Position numbers and translations under genes: made by a program. Below the pieces are notes generated by a model that was given only the letters and a program-made list of their open reading frames with translations, did no database searches and was not told the origin of the DNA. This document shows, piece after piece, positions 7,453 to 15,983 of a stretch of 64,000 nt of DNA (the stretch's first letter is position 1; each line of letters opens with the position of its first letter). This stretch comes from Roseibium sp. MMSF_3544 (lineage in GTDB: Bacteria > Pseudomonadota > Alphaproteobacteria > Rhizobiales > Stappiaceae): positions 1-64,000 of the forward strand of contig NZ_JASHKA010000024.1 of the NCBI RefSeq assembly GCF_030732845.1, read 5' to 3'.

Positions 7453-8933
7453 GCCGCCAGCTCCTGCTTGATCGTCTCGGCAGCTCTCAAGGAGAGAGCT
7501 GCGACCGTGAGCGCGGGGTTGACCGCGGCAGAGGTGGGCAGAGCGCCAGCATCAGTTACATAAAGATTGGGATGGTCCCAGGACCGGCACTGAGGATCGA
7601 GAACGCTGGTTTTTGAATCCGCGCCCATGCGTACGGTGCCGCATTGATGAGAGGGCACCCTGCCATCGAACAGACGCGAGAGAACAATCGGAAAACCAGC
7701 CTTGCGCAGTGTCGACCTGGTTTTTGCCACCAGTTCGGTGTGCGCGCGCATGTTGGAGCGGCGCCAGATGAGCTGGATCTTGCCGTCCTTCAAGACAACA
7801 CGGCTTTCCGGGTCGGGCAGGTCCTCGGAGATCAGGTAAAGATCGAGCGCGTGTCCAGATATCCATTTGGCGGCGAAGCCGGGAAGCTGCGGAACCTGAA
7901 TCTTCAGGATATCAGGCGTCACGCGGCCCAGAAGCTGGACATTGCCAAGAGGTTTGCCACCGTCTTCGGCCGAAAGATACCAGTCGTTGATGCCAAAGGT
8001 CTTCTGATAAACCGCATCGTTCCTGAACCGTGGATCGATGGCAATCATTGCAGTCGCGTTGTGGTTCATGAAGCAGCGGCCGACATGGTCCGAACTGTTG
8101 GCGAGAGAGGACTTGAGCAACAGGACGGCCGATTGAACGGCGCCGGCGCACAAGGCAACCGTTCCGGGGGTGAGTTTCGTTTCCGTGCCATCCTTCACGT
8201 AGGTCACGGCATCGATCTTGCCGGTTTTCGGATCAGCCGTGAGGCTGGTCACCTCGGCGCCGGTGATGAGGTCGACATTGCCGTGGGAAAGCGCGGCAGC
8301 AAGGCCGCATGTTTCGGCGTCCATCTTGCCACATCTGAGATCGGGATAGCCATCCCAGCCTGTTTGTCCCGCCGACAACCATCTGTCGATGTCGACGCCG
8401 AGGGGCAAGCTGAAGGGTTTGACGCCTGCCTCGACAAGCCTCTTCCGGGCCGTCCTGATCGCCGCTTCGTCCGGCACGGGCGGAAACGGATAGGGACCTT
8501 CATGAGGCGGTTCAGTGCCGTCCAATGAGGCGTCGCCCCGGACCTGATAGAGGGTCTCGGCTGCTTCGTACCAGGGCGCCAGTTCATCATATGCGAACGG
8601 CCAGGCAGGCGAGACGCCTTCGAAGTGCTCCATCTCTTCGAAGTCTTCCGCGCGATAGCGTATCAGCACAGCGCCGTAGAGCTTGGAGTTTCCGCCGACA
8701 TTGTAGTAGTTGCCCGGCTCGAAGGCGTTGCCCTTCTCATCGAGCCAGGTTTCCTGCGAACGGAAAGCGCTGTTGGTGTAAATACGCCAGGGATCGCGTG
8801 CCGGCGCATCATCCGGGATCTGCCGGCCACGCTCCAGGATCGTGATCTTCGCACCGGTCGGCGCAAGACCGGCGGCTAGTGTCGCGCCGCCCATCCCGCT
8901 GCCAACGATGACGATGTCCGGCGCAGACGTCAT
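7449..8933 (-). CDS. GMC oxidoreductase (second, sugar/polyol dehydrogenase type)
   Basis: A 494-residue GMC flavoprotein. FAD-binding GSGMGGATLAAGL lies near residue 11, NVGGNSKLYGAVLIRYR resembles the GMC flavin-attachment region, and the C-terminal HQCGTVRMG and SAAVNPALTVAAL segments hold the active-site His and Asn. It is clearly divergent from the neighbouring GMC protein: shorter, and with the HQCGT form seen in glucoside 3-dehydrogenase and gluconate-dehydrogenase-like members. It follows the ABC ATPase gene by 3 bases and overlaps the SDR gene by four. It may oxidise a ring hydroxyl of the imported sugar, but the substrate is inferred only from context. Confidence 0.9.
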   Translation of the reverse strand: MTSAPDIVIVGSGMGGATLAAGLAPTGAKITILERGRQIPDDAPARDPWRIYTNSAFRSQETWLDEKGNAFEPGNYYNVGGNSKLYGAVLIRYRAEDFEEMEHFEGVSPAWPFAYDELAPWYEAAETLYQVRGDASLDGTEPPHEGPYPFPPVPDEAAIRTARKRLVEAGVKPFSLPLGVDIDRWLSAGQTGWDGYPDLRCGKMDAETCGLAAALSHGNVDLITGAEVTSLTADPKTGKIDAVTYVKDGTETKLTPGTVALCAGAVQSAVLLLKSSLANSSDHVGRCFMNHNATAMIAIDPRFRNDAVYQKTFGINDWYLSAEDGGKPLGNVQLLGRVTPDILKIQVPQLPGFAAKWISGHALDLYLISEDLPDPESRVVLKDGKIQLIWRRSNMRAHTELVAKTRSTLRKAGFPIVLSRLFDGRVPSHQCGTVRMGADSKTSVLDPQCRSWDHPNLYVTDAGALPTSAAVNPALTVAALSLRAAETIKQELAA

Positions 8934-8936
8934 GTC

Positions 8937-10046
8937 TTAGTCGATCCTGTTCTCGCTCTGCGGGTCGAAAGCGACGGCCTTTTCCATGTTGAAGGCAAAC
9001 GGGAAGGTCTCGCCCGCATTGACAGCAACATCGGCACGGAACCGTCCCGTCACGTCCTTGCCGCCGATCTGGCTGACGACGAATGTGTCGGAGCCGGCCG
9101 GTTCGGTCACCTCGACGGGTGCCTCAACGACGTGAACCGCCTGGGAGTTCCTGTCCGCTCCGTCCCGGTCGGTGATCGCTTCGGGCCTGATGCCGAGAAT
9201 GATGTCCCGTCCGACGCTTGAGGCCAGGGACTCCTTGGCGAACGGAATGGTGGCCTTGCGGCCGTCAGCCAAATCGACTTCCGCCGCAGGCTGCCCGTTC
9301 TCGGAGACGACCTTTGCCGGGAAGAGGTTCATCGAGGGTGATCCCATGAACCCGGCGACGAACATGTTCGCGGGATTGTCGTAGATTTCCTTCGGCGTTC
9401 CGAGCTGCTGCACGTAGCCGCCGAACATCACGGCAATGCGGGTGGAAAGCGTCAGTGCCTCAATCTGGTCGTGGGTGACGTAAACGATTGTCGTGCCCAG
9501 CTTCTGGTGCAACTTCTTGATCTCGGTGCGCATGTCGACACGAAGTTTGGCGTCGAGGTTGGAAAGCGGCTCGTCGAACAGGAAGACGTCCGGCTCGCGC
9601 ACAAGCGCGCGGCCCATTGCAACACGCTGGCGCTGACCGCCGGAAAGCTGGCCGGGCTTGCGATCGAGCAGATGGTTGATCTGCAGGAGATCGGAAACCT
9701 GGGCAATCCGCTTTGCACGCTCCGACTTTTCAATGCCGTGCATTTCCATGCCGAAGGAGATGTTCCCGCTCACCGTCATGTTCGGATAGAGCGCATAGGA
9801 CTGAAACACCATGGCGATGTTCCGGTCTGCCGGCTTGACCCCATTCATGCTGTTGCCCCGGATCGCGATTTCACCGGAGGTGATGTCCTCCAGACCGGCG
9901 ATCATGTTGAGCAAGGTGGACTTGCCACAGCCCGAGGGGCCGACGAGGACGAGGAATTCGCCTTCCTCAATGGAGATGTCGGTTTCGTGCAGGACCTGAA
10001 CAGCTCCGTAGGACTTGGTCGCCTGCTTGATGTCTAGAAAGCCCAT
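8937..10046 (-). CDS. Sugar ABC transporter ATP-binding protein (UgpC/MsmK type)
   Basis: A 369-residue CUT1-type ATPase. Walker A GPSGCGKST is at residues 36-44, the Q-loop in VFQSYALYP, the signature LSGGQRQRV, Walker B VFLFDEP, and the switch His in VTHDQ. A C-terminal OB-fold (MOI) region of about 130 residues follows, as in MalK, UgpC and GtsD. It powers the adjacent permease pair from the cytoplasmic face. The first part of the C-terminal region contains GIRPEAI, typical of this class. It lies 4 bases after the second permease gene and directly before a GMC dehydrogenase gene, so transport and the first oxidation are co-transcribed. Confidence 0.95.
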   Translation of the reverse strand: MGFLDIKQATKSYGAVQVLHETDISIEEGEFLVLVGPSGCGKSTLLNMIAGLEDITSGEIAIRGNSMNGVKPADRNIAMVFQSYALYPNMTVSGNISFGMEMHGIEKSERAKRIAQVSDLLQINHLLDRKPGQLSGGQRQRVAMGRALVREPDVFLFDEPLSNLDAKLRVDMRTEIKKLHQKLGTTIVYVTHDQIEALTLSTRIAVMFGGYVQQLGTPKEIYDNPANMFVAGFMGSPSMNLFPAKVVSENGQPAAEVDLADGRKATIPFAKESLASSVGRDIILGIRPEAITDRDGADRNSQAVHVVEAPVEVTEPAGSDTFVVSQIGGKDVTGRFRADVAVNAGETFPFAFNMEKAVAFDPQSENRID

Positions 10047-10050
10047 TGTC

Positions 10051-10923
10051 TTATCCTTTAACTGAGCCGGCCATCAGGCCGCGGACGAAGTACCGGCCCG
10101 CGACGATGTAGACGAGGAGAGTTGGCAGCGCTGCCATGATCGCGCCTGCGAAATGGACGTTGTATTCCTTCACGCCGGTGGAGGACTGCACCAGGTTGTT
10201 CAGCGCAACGGTCATCGGCTGACTGTCGAAGTCCGAGAAGGAGGCGCCGAACAGGAAGTCGTTCCAGATGTTGGTGAACTGCCAGATAATGCAGACGACG
10301 GCGATCGGACCGGAAGACGGCAGCAGGATGCGCCAGAAGATCCGGAAAAAGCCGGCGCCGTCGATCTGTGCCGCGCGCACGAGTTCGGTCGGGAAAGCCG
10401 CGTAGTAGTTGCGGAAATAGAGTGTCGAGAACCCGATACCGTAGACGAAGTGCACGAAGATCAGGCCCGGGACAGACCCGGCGAGACCCATCAGACCCAG
10501 CATCCGCGCCATCGGAATCAGAACCATCTGGAACGGAATGAAACAGCCGAACAGCAGCAGACCGAAGACGATGGTCGAGCCGCGAAACGCCCATTTGGTC
10601 AGGACATAGCCGTTGAGGGCGCCGACAAGTGTCGACAGGGCGACAGCCGGAACCACCATCAGGATCGAGTTGAGGAAATAGGGGCGAAGGCCCGTCGCCT
10701 CGACACCGACCTGTGCACTCGACCAGGCGCTGAGCCAGGGCGCGATCGTCCATTCCTGCGGCAGGGCCATCATGCCACCGGCCGTGATCTCGGACAGCGG
10801 CTTCAGCGAATTGACCACCATCACGTAAAGCGGCAGCAGATAGTAGATGCAGAAGAAAACGAGGAGCACATAGAGAATGATGCGTGCCCAGTTGACGCTG
10901 CTTTTTGCGGGAGCGGCGGCCAT
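10051..10923 (-). CDS. Sugar ABC transporter permease (MalG/GtsC type)
   Basis: A 290-residue inner-membrane permease with about six transmembrane segments. The cytoplasmic EAA loop that contacts the ATPase reads ELVRAAQIDGAGFFRIFWRI. The overall sequence resembles the MalG-like subunit of GtsABC-type glucose/mannose importers. Two start codons are possible: a GTG at 10926 and an ATG at 10923 that shares one base with the preceding stop (TGATG) behind a GGGAGAAGAAG stretch; the ATG is chosen. It forms the heteromeric channel with the permease ending at 10923. Confidence 0.92.
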   Translation of the reverse strand: MAAAPAKSSVNWARIILYVLLVFFCIYYLLPLYVMVVNSLKPLSEITAGGMMALPQEWTIAPWLSAWSSAQVGVEATGLRPYFLNSILMVVPAVALSTLVGALNGYVLTKWAFRGSTIVFGLLLFGCFIPFQMVLIPMARMLGLMGLAGSVPGLIFVHFVYGIGFSTLYFRNYYAAFPTELVRAAQIDGAGFFRIFWRILLPSSGPIAVVCIIWQFTNIWNDFLFGASFSDFDSQPMTVALNNLVQSSTGVKEYNVHFAGAIMAALPTLLVYIVAGRYFVRGLMAGSVKG

Positions 10924-11828
10924 CACTTCTTCTCCCTCAGTTCAGACCAGAGATAGGGAACGATGATCGCTGCAATGGTCATCAGCATGATCACGGCAGA
11001 CGCGGCACCAATTCCCATCTGGTTGCGCGTGAATGTGTAGGAATACATGAAGGTCGCCGGCAATTCGGTCGCACGGCCCGGGCCGCCGCCGGTCAGGGCG
11101 ATGACAAGGTCATAGGACTTGATCGCCATGTGGGCGAGCACCACGAAAGCGGACATGAAGGCCGGACGAAGCTGCGGGATAACGATCCTGCGGTAGAGAG
11201 CGAAGGTCGATGCGCCGTCGATCTGGGCGGCCTTCATCATTTCGCTGTCGATCCCGCGAAGACCCGCCAGGAACATGGCCATCACGAAACCGGATGTTTG
11301 CCAGACCGCTGCGATGACAATCGTGTAGATCGCCATGTCGCTGTCCTTGATCCAGTTGAATTCGAAGGTTGTCCAGCCCCAGCCGCGAACAACAGCTTCG
11401 ATGCCGATGCCGGGATCCAGGAACCATTTCCAGGCGACGCCGGTGACGATGAAGCTGAGCGCCATCGGATAGAGGTAGACCGTCCGGATAAAGCCTTCGG
11501 CACGGATGCGTTGATCCAGAAGAATGGCCAGGAGCAGTCCCAGGGCGCAGCAGATGACGATGTAAAGAACACCGAAGATAACGAGGTTGGAAACCGCTGT
11601 ATCCCAGGCCCGGATACGGAACAGGTTCTCGTAGTTCTGCCAGCCAACCCAGCCGAAAGTGGGCAGGATCCGGCTGTCGGTGAAAGACAGGTAGAGCGTG
11701 AAAAGGATGAACCCGTAAACGAAGATTGCCACAATGGCGACCGTTGGGCTCAACACGATTTTGGGTAAAGCGTCACGCAGTCTGTCAACACCGGAACCGC
11801 GCGGGTTCGACGTTTCAGAAATAGACAT
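10923..11828 (-). CDS. Sugar ABC transporter permease (MalF/GtsB type)
   Basis: A 301-residue permease with about six transmembrane helices. The segment LLDQRIRAEGFIRTVYLYP and the EAA loop MMKAAQIDGASTFALYRRI closely resemble GtsB, the glucose/mannose permease of pseudomonads, as I remember it. It pairs with the downstream permease and ATPase. The gene starts 55 bases after the solute-binding-protein gene; a 13-bp-stem hairpin lies in that gap. Specificity cannot be read from the permease, and the surrounding oxidative enzymes argue that the natural substrate may be a modified sugar rather than glucose. Confidence 0.92.
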   Translation of the reverse strand: MSISETSNPRGSGVDRLRDALPKIVLSPTVAIVAIFVYGFILFTLYLSFTDSRILPTFGWVGWQNYENLFRIRAWDTAVSNLVIFGVLYIVICCALGLLLAILLDQRIRAEGFIRTVYLYPMALSFIVTGVAWKWFLDPGIGIEAVVRGWGWTTFEFNWIKDSDMAIYTIVIAAVWQTSGFVMAMFLAGLRGIDSEMMKAAQIDGASTFALYRRIVIPQLRPAFMSAFVVLAHMAIKSYDLVIALTGGGPGRATELPATFMYSYTFTRNQMGIGAASAVIMLMTIAAIIVPYLWSELREKK

Positions 11829-11845
11829 CTCAGGCCCCCGGTTGT

Positions 11846-11875
11846 CGGAAAGCGGTGAGGCATCACCGCTTTCCG
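11846..11875 (-). other. Intercistronic hairpin between binding protein and permease genes
   Basis: A 13-bp perfect inverted repeat (CGGAAAGCGGTGA at 11846-11858 and its complement at 11863-11875) around a 4-base loop lies between the binding-protein stop at 11884 and the permease start at 11828. No T run follows on the minus strand, so it is unlikely to be a full terminator. Such hairpins commonly protect the 3' end of the upstream message and raise binding-protein levels over permease levels. Confidence 0.75.
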
Positions 11876-11883
11876 TAGGGTAT

Positions 11884-13128
11884 TTATTTGTTGATTTGAA
11901 CGGCGGTCACGAGTTCGTCGACAGCAGTGGCGCTGTCATACTCGCCGTTGAAATGCGCCGTGATAACGTCATACATGGCGTTCTTGACGGCGGCCGGGTT
12001 GGCGTGGCCGTGTGCCATGGAGCCGTAGAGGTTGCCACTGTCGGCAGCCTTTTTCAGATCCGCCATGCCTTTCTTGCCGCAGGCATCGAAGGCTTCGTCG
12101 GAGACGTCGGTCCGTGCCGGAACAGAGCCCTTGACCACGTTGAACGCGGACTGGAAGCTCGGCGACAGGATAGCGGTTGCCAGGGCAGCCTGTTCCTTGC
12201 CGACTTCCGGACCCTGCGCGAACATCGCGAACTGGTCGGCGTTGAAGGTCACCTGGTCCTGGGTACCGGGGAAACGGAAACACAGGAAGTCGGTGTCCGG
12301 CACTTTGCCGGCGTTGAGGAATTCACCCTTCGCCCAGTCACCCATCATCTGGAAAGCGGCGTCGCCGTTGATCACCATGGCGGTCGCCAGGTTCCAGTCG
12401 CGGCCCGAGAAGTTGTCATCCACATAGGAGCGGATCACAGCCATCCGGTCGAAGGTTTCCTTCATCGTGTCGGAGCTGAGAGTGTCTTCATCGAGATCGA
12501 TAAAGGCTTTCTTGTAGAACTCGGGTCCGCCGGTCGACATGGCGACAGCATCGAACACGGTTGCGTCCTGCCAGGCCTGTCCACCGTGCGCGATGGCGGT
12601 CTTGCCGGATGCCTTGACTTTTTCAAGGGCTGCAACGAACTCGTCCCAGTTGGTCGGAACCGCGATGCCAAGTTCATCGAGGACAGCCTTGTTGGCCCAA
12701 ACCCAGTTGGTGGAGTGGACGTTCACCGGTGCGGAGACCCACTTGCCGTCATGCTTGGCAAACTGCTGCAGGGCTTCCGGAACAACTTCGTCCCAGCCTT
12801 CCAGACCGGCCTGGATGTTGAGGTCGGCGAGTGCGCCTTCATTGGCCCAGTCGAGAATGTCGAAGCCGAGCATCTGGACGGCGGTCGGCGGATTGCCGGA
12901 AGTCACGCGGGCACGCAGAACGGTCATGGCTTCAGAGCCGCCGCCACCTGCAACCGGCATGTCCTGCCAGCCGATGCCCTGACCTTCCAGGTCATCCTTC
13001 AGGACGTTCAGAGCAGCTGCTTCGCCGCCCGATGTCCACCAGTGCAGAACCTCAACGTCTTCTGCCTTTACGCTCGTGCTTGCAGCCATCAGGGCAGCAG
13101 CAGCCGTCATCATTACAATCTTACGCAT
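11884..13128 (-). CDS. Sugar ABC transporter substrate-binding protein (GtsA-like)
   Basis: A 414-residue periplasmic binding protein with a Sec signal peptide (about residues 1-22, cut after VKA). The start of the mature protein, VEVLHWWTSGGEAAAL, and the VAGGGGSEAMTVLRARV segment match the GtsA glucose/mannose-binding family. It captures a sugar in the periplasm and delivers it to the permeases downstream. It is the first gene of the ABC operon, transcribed divergently from a LacI regulator across a 274-bp gap that contains LacI-type operator palindromes. The glucose-like specificity is a family-level guess. Confidence 0.92.
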   Translation of the reverse strand: MRKIVMMTAAAALMAASTSVKAEDVEVLHWWTSGGEAAALNVLKDDLEGQGIGWQDMPVAGGGGSEAMTVLRARVTSGNPPTAVQMLGFDILDWANEGALADLNIQAGLEGWDEVVPEALQQFAKHDGKWVSAPVNVHSTNWVWANKAVLDELGIAVPTNWDEFVAALEKVKASGKTAIAHGGQAWQDATVFDAVAMSTGGPEFYKKAFIDLDEDTLSSDTMKETFDRMAVIRSYVDDNFSGRDWNLATAMVINGDAAFQMMGDWAKGEFLNAGKVPDTDFLCFRFPGTQDQVTFNADQFAMFAQGPEVGKEQAALATAILSPSFQSAFNVVKGSVPARTDVSDEAFDACGKKGMADLKKAADSGNLYGSMAHGHANPAAVKNAMYDVITAHFNGEYDSATAVDELVTAVQINK

Positions 13129-13203
13129 GGATTTCCTCCCTTAGCGCGCCTGTCGTCGTCATGGGCGCCTCATGTCGGCAGCCCGGTCGTCACGCAACGT
13201 CTA

Positions 13204-13217
13204 TTGTAACGTTGCAA
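13204..13217. promoter_or_regulatory. LacI-type operator in the divergent promoter region
   Basis: TTGTAACGTTGCAA is a 14-bp palindrome with one mismatched pair, centred on the CG at 13210/13211, as is typical for LacI-family operators. It lies 76 bp upstream of the binding-protein start and 186 bp upstream of the LacI gene. A half-site GCAACGT is at 13194-13200, and a second small palindrome GTTGCAAC is at 13327-13334, nearer the LacI gene. The layout fits repression of the transporter operon and autoregulation of the LacI gene. Confidence 0.65.
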
Positions 13218-13402
13218 ACCATGTTCCTGTCAACAAATTAATTTTTTTGTTTTAGGAATAAATTATCCCTTTTTTTGCATTGGCTTATATTGATTTCGCG
13301 CATTTTGCGATGCAGCATCTTTCTTTGTTGCAACGATTTAAATTCCCTGATTAGACTTGTAGGGCTAGTTAAGCTACAAGCCTTCGGTTGAGGGGAGCGG
13401 GC

Positions 13403-14452
13403 ATGTCGCGAAAGACCTTGGATACCAGAGACGAAAGCGCCGGCGACGCGATGGTGCGCCCGACCTTGCGCACGGTTGCCGCCGAGGCTGGCGTCGCGGT
13501 GACGACGGTGTCGCGTGCGCTCGCCGACGATCCCAGAATTGCGGAAAGCACACGAAAACGAATTGGCGAAATTGCCGACCGGCTGGGATACGTACCCAAC
13601 CGCGCTGCCCAGAGATTGCGGACCGGCCGGACCAAGGTCATCAACCTCATGCTCAATCCGCGTCACGAGTTTTTGAGCTTCACCTCCGAGTTTCTCGGCG
13701 GCATGTATGAAGGGCTCGCCGGTACCGGATACGCCATCAACATCACGGCCGACAGTCTCAGGGAGGACCGCCTTGAGGCCATCCGCAACATCCGCCGGCA
13801 CTCGCTGGCCGATGCGATTGTCTTCACGCGGACGGAGTGTTTTGACGACCGGGCGCGCTACCTTCTCGAGCACGACTTTCCGTTCGTCACCCACGGTCGC
13901 ACCGATTTCATGACGCCGCATCCCTTCGTCGATTTCGACAACGAGGCCTTCGTGCGCCTGGCGATTGAACGGCTCGTCGAAAAGGGTCGAAGCCACGTCT
14001 GCATCGTGATGCCGAACGAAAAATACACCTTTGGCCAGCACTTGCGTTTTGGTGCCCGGCAGGCTGTCACGAAGCACGGTGTGCGTCTGACGATCCCAGA
14101 AAGCGTCGATCTCGACAGCGAACCGGACGAAATCGCCGAAATGCTGCGTGACCTGCATGCCGGTGCGAACGCGCCCGACAGTTATGTCTGTGTCGGCGAG
14201 GTTAGCGCGTTGATCACGCTTGCCTGTTTGAACGACATTGGGCTGACACAGGGGCAGGAAGTGGACGTTCTCGCCAAGCGCGCTTCGCCGATTTCCAACC
14301 ATTTCCGACCCAGAATCGAGACGATCGACGAGAACCTTCGTGCCACCGGACGCGCCATGGCGAAGGTGCTCCTCGGCAGGATATCCGGCGCGCCCGTGGA
14401 AGATCTGCAGATCCTCCTCCAGCCTGAAGGGCCGTTCTCGATTTCCGGGTGA
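13403..14452 (+). CDS. LacI-family transcriptional regulator (second, divergent)
   Basis: A 349-residue LacI/GalR repressor with N-terminal HTH (LRTVAAEAGVAVTTVSRAL, about residues 22-40), hinge RAAQRLRTG, and a sugar-binding-protein-like sensor domain. The frame extends to a TTG at 13388, but ATG at 13403 has a GGGGAG site 6 bases ahead. It sits between the ABC-transporter operon and the aldehyde dehydrogenase operon, divergent from the former and convergent with the latter. It therefore most likely represses the transporter operon through the palindrome at 13204. Its recognition helix differs from that of the LacI at 2563-3570, so the two probably read slightly different operators. Confidence 0.93.
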   Translation: MSRKTLDTRDESAGDAMVRPTLRTVAAEAGVAVTTVSRALADDPRIAESTRKRIGEIADRLGYVPNRAAQRLRTGRTKVINLMLNPRHEFLSFTSEFLGGMYEGLAGTGYAINITADSLREDRLEAIRNIRRHSLADAIVFTRTECFDDRARYLLEHDFPFVTHGRTDFMTPHPFVDFDNEAFVRLAIERLVEKGRSHVCIVMPNEKYTFGQHLRFGARQAVTKHGVRLTIPESVDLDSEPDEIAEMLRDLHAGANAPDSYVCVGEVSALITLACLNDIGLTQGQEVDVLAKRASPISNHFRPRIETIDENLRATGRAMAKVLLGRISGAPVEDLQILLQPEGPFSISG

Positions 14453-14457
14453 TACCG

Positions 14458-15981
14458 TCATGCGTCCACCCAGGGTGCGCGCGTGCGGCCAACCCGCATC
14501 GTCACGGTCTTGGCTTCCAGGAACTCGTCCAAGCCGTGTTTGCCGAGTTCGCGTCCCTGACCACTTTCCTTGACCCCGCCAAATGGCATCTCGGCAAAGC
14601 CGTCCATCCAGGTGTTGGTCCAGACCGTGCCTGCCTGTGCGCGGCGGGCGAACTCCAGACAGGTGTGTACGTTTTCGCTCCAGACACCGGCTGACAAACC
14701 ATAGTCCGCGTCGTTGACCAGATCGATGGCCTCATCAAGCGTCCGGAAGGTCAGCACCGATAGAACCGGTCCGAAGACTTCTTCGCGGGCAATCGGCATA
14801 TCGCTGCGGACATTGGTGACCACTGTCGGCTGATAGAACTGGCCGTTCAGTCCGGGAACGTCCAGGGCATCGCCACCAATCGGCACCTCGGCCCCGGAGG
14901 CCTTGGCATCCTGAACGTAGCTGTTGATCTTCGCCTGGTGGTCCGGCGTGATGATTGCGCCGACCTTGGTTGACGGATCCAGCGGGTCGCCGAACGGCAC
15001 CTTGCGCGACAGAGCAACGGTGCGGGCGACAAAGTCCCTGGCAATATCTTCGTGAACGATAATCCTGGAGCCGGAATTGCAGCATTCGCCGGCATTGAAG
15101 TAGACGCCAAAAACGACCGCATCGACGGCGCTGTCGAGATCGGCATCTGGAAAGATCACCTGCGGGTTCTTGCCGCCAAGTTCGAGCGAAACCTTTTTCA
15201 GCGTTCCGGAAGCAGCTTTGACGATGGCCTTGCCGACGCCGGTGGAGCCGGTGAAAGTCACCATGTCGACGCGCCGGTCTGCCGTCATTGCTGTGCCGAC
15301 CGGGTCGCCGAAGCCCAGGACAATGTTGACGACGCCTGCCGGAATACCGGCCTCAAGAAGAAGTTCGCCCAGGATGACCGTTGTCGTCGGCGTCATTTCC
15401 GACGGTTTGACCACCGCCGTGCACCCTGCCGCGAGCGCGAATGGGAGCTTTTGCGACACGATCAGGAAGGGGAAGTTCCAGGGCGTGATGATGGAAACGA
15501 CACCGATCGGCTCCTTCAACACCATGCCGAGGAATTCGTGTCCGAGCGAATTGTAGCTTTCGCCGTGAAGCGTGCGGGCAAGAGAGGCAGCGTAGCGCCA
15601 GATATCGGCAGCACCTTCGATTTCGGCCTTTGCCTGACTGATCGGTTTGCCGGATTCGAGCGTCTCGTGAAAGGCAATGCGGGCCCGGTCCCGATCGATC
15701 AGATCGGCGACTTTGAGCAGAAGCGTTGCCCTGTCCTTGCCGGTCATCTTGGACCAGCGGCCTTTGTCAAAGGCAAGCCTTGCGGCTGAAATCGCGTCGT
15801 CCACATCCTGCGCGCCGCCGCGGCTTGCGACGGTGACGACGGAGCCATGCGACGGGGATACCCTGTCGAATGTGGCCCCGTCGGCGCTGCCCCGCCAGGA
15901 CCCGTCGATCAGGTGTCTGGCAACAAACGGGTCAGCCGGAATTTGGGCTTCGCTGATGGAAACGACGTTCAGTTCACTCAT
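14458..15981 (-). CDS. NAD(P)-dependent aldehyde dehydrogenase
   Basis: A 507-residue member of the aldehyde dehydrogenase superfamily, closest in style to betaine-aldehyde and gamma-aminobutyraldehyde dehydrogenases. The catalytic Glu lies in LELGGKNPQ, the nucleophilic Cys in GECCNSGSR, and the Rossmann motif GSTGVGKA is present. It oxidises an aldehyde to the acid. It begins 2 bases after the stop of the enoyl-CoA hydratase gene and is the last gene of the minus-strand operon that starts with the Gfo/Idh gene at 19327. Its 3' end faces the LacI gene with only 5 bases between stops. The aldehyde may come from the GMC dehydrogenases or the DUF993 cleavage step. Confidence 0.93.
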   Translation of the reverse strand: MSELNVVSISEAQIPADPFVARHLIDGSWRGSADGATFDRVSPSHGSVVTVASRGGAQDVDDAISAARLAFDKGRWSKMTGKDRATLLLKVADLIDRDRARIAFHETLESGKPISQAKAEIEGAADIWRYAASLARTLHGESYNSLGHEFLGMVLKEPIGVVSIITPWNFPFLIVSQKLPFALAAGCTAVVKPSEMTPTTTVILGELLLEAGIPAGVVNIVLGFGDPVGTAMTADRRVDMVTFTGSTGVGKAIVKAASGTLKKVSLELGGKNPQVIFPDADLDSAVDAVVFGVYFNAGECCNSGSRIIVHEDIARDFVARTVALSRKVPFGDPLDPSTKVGAIITPDHQAKINSYVQDAKASGAEVPIGGDALDVPGLNGQFYQPTVVTNVRSDMPIAREEVFGPVLSVLTFRTLDEAIDLVNDADYGLSAGVWSENVHTCLEFARRAQAGTVWTNTWMDGFAEMPFGGVKESGQGRELGKHGLDEFLEAKTVTMRVGRTRAPWVDA

Positions 15982-15983
15982 GA

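Noticed and set aside
11846..11875. Rho-independent terminator of the binding-protein gene
   Set aside because: The stem is strong but no T run follows on the minus strand, and the permease genes continue the operon.
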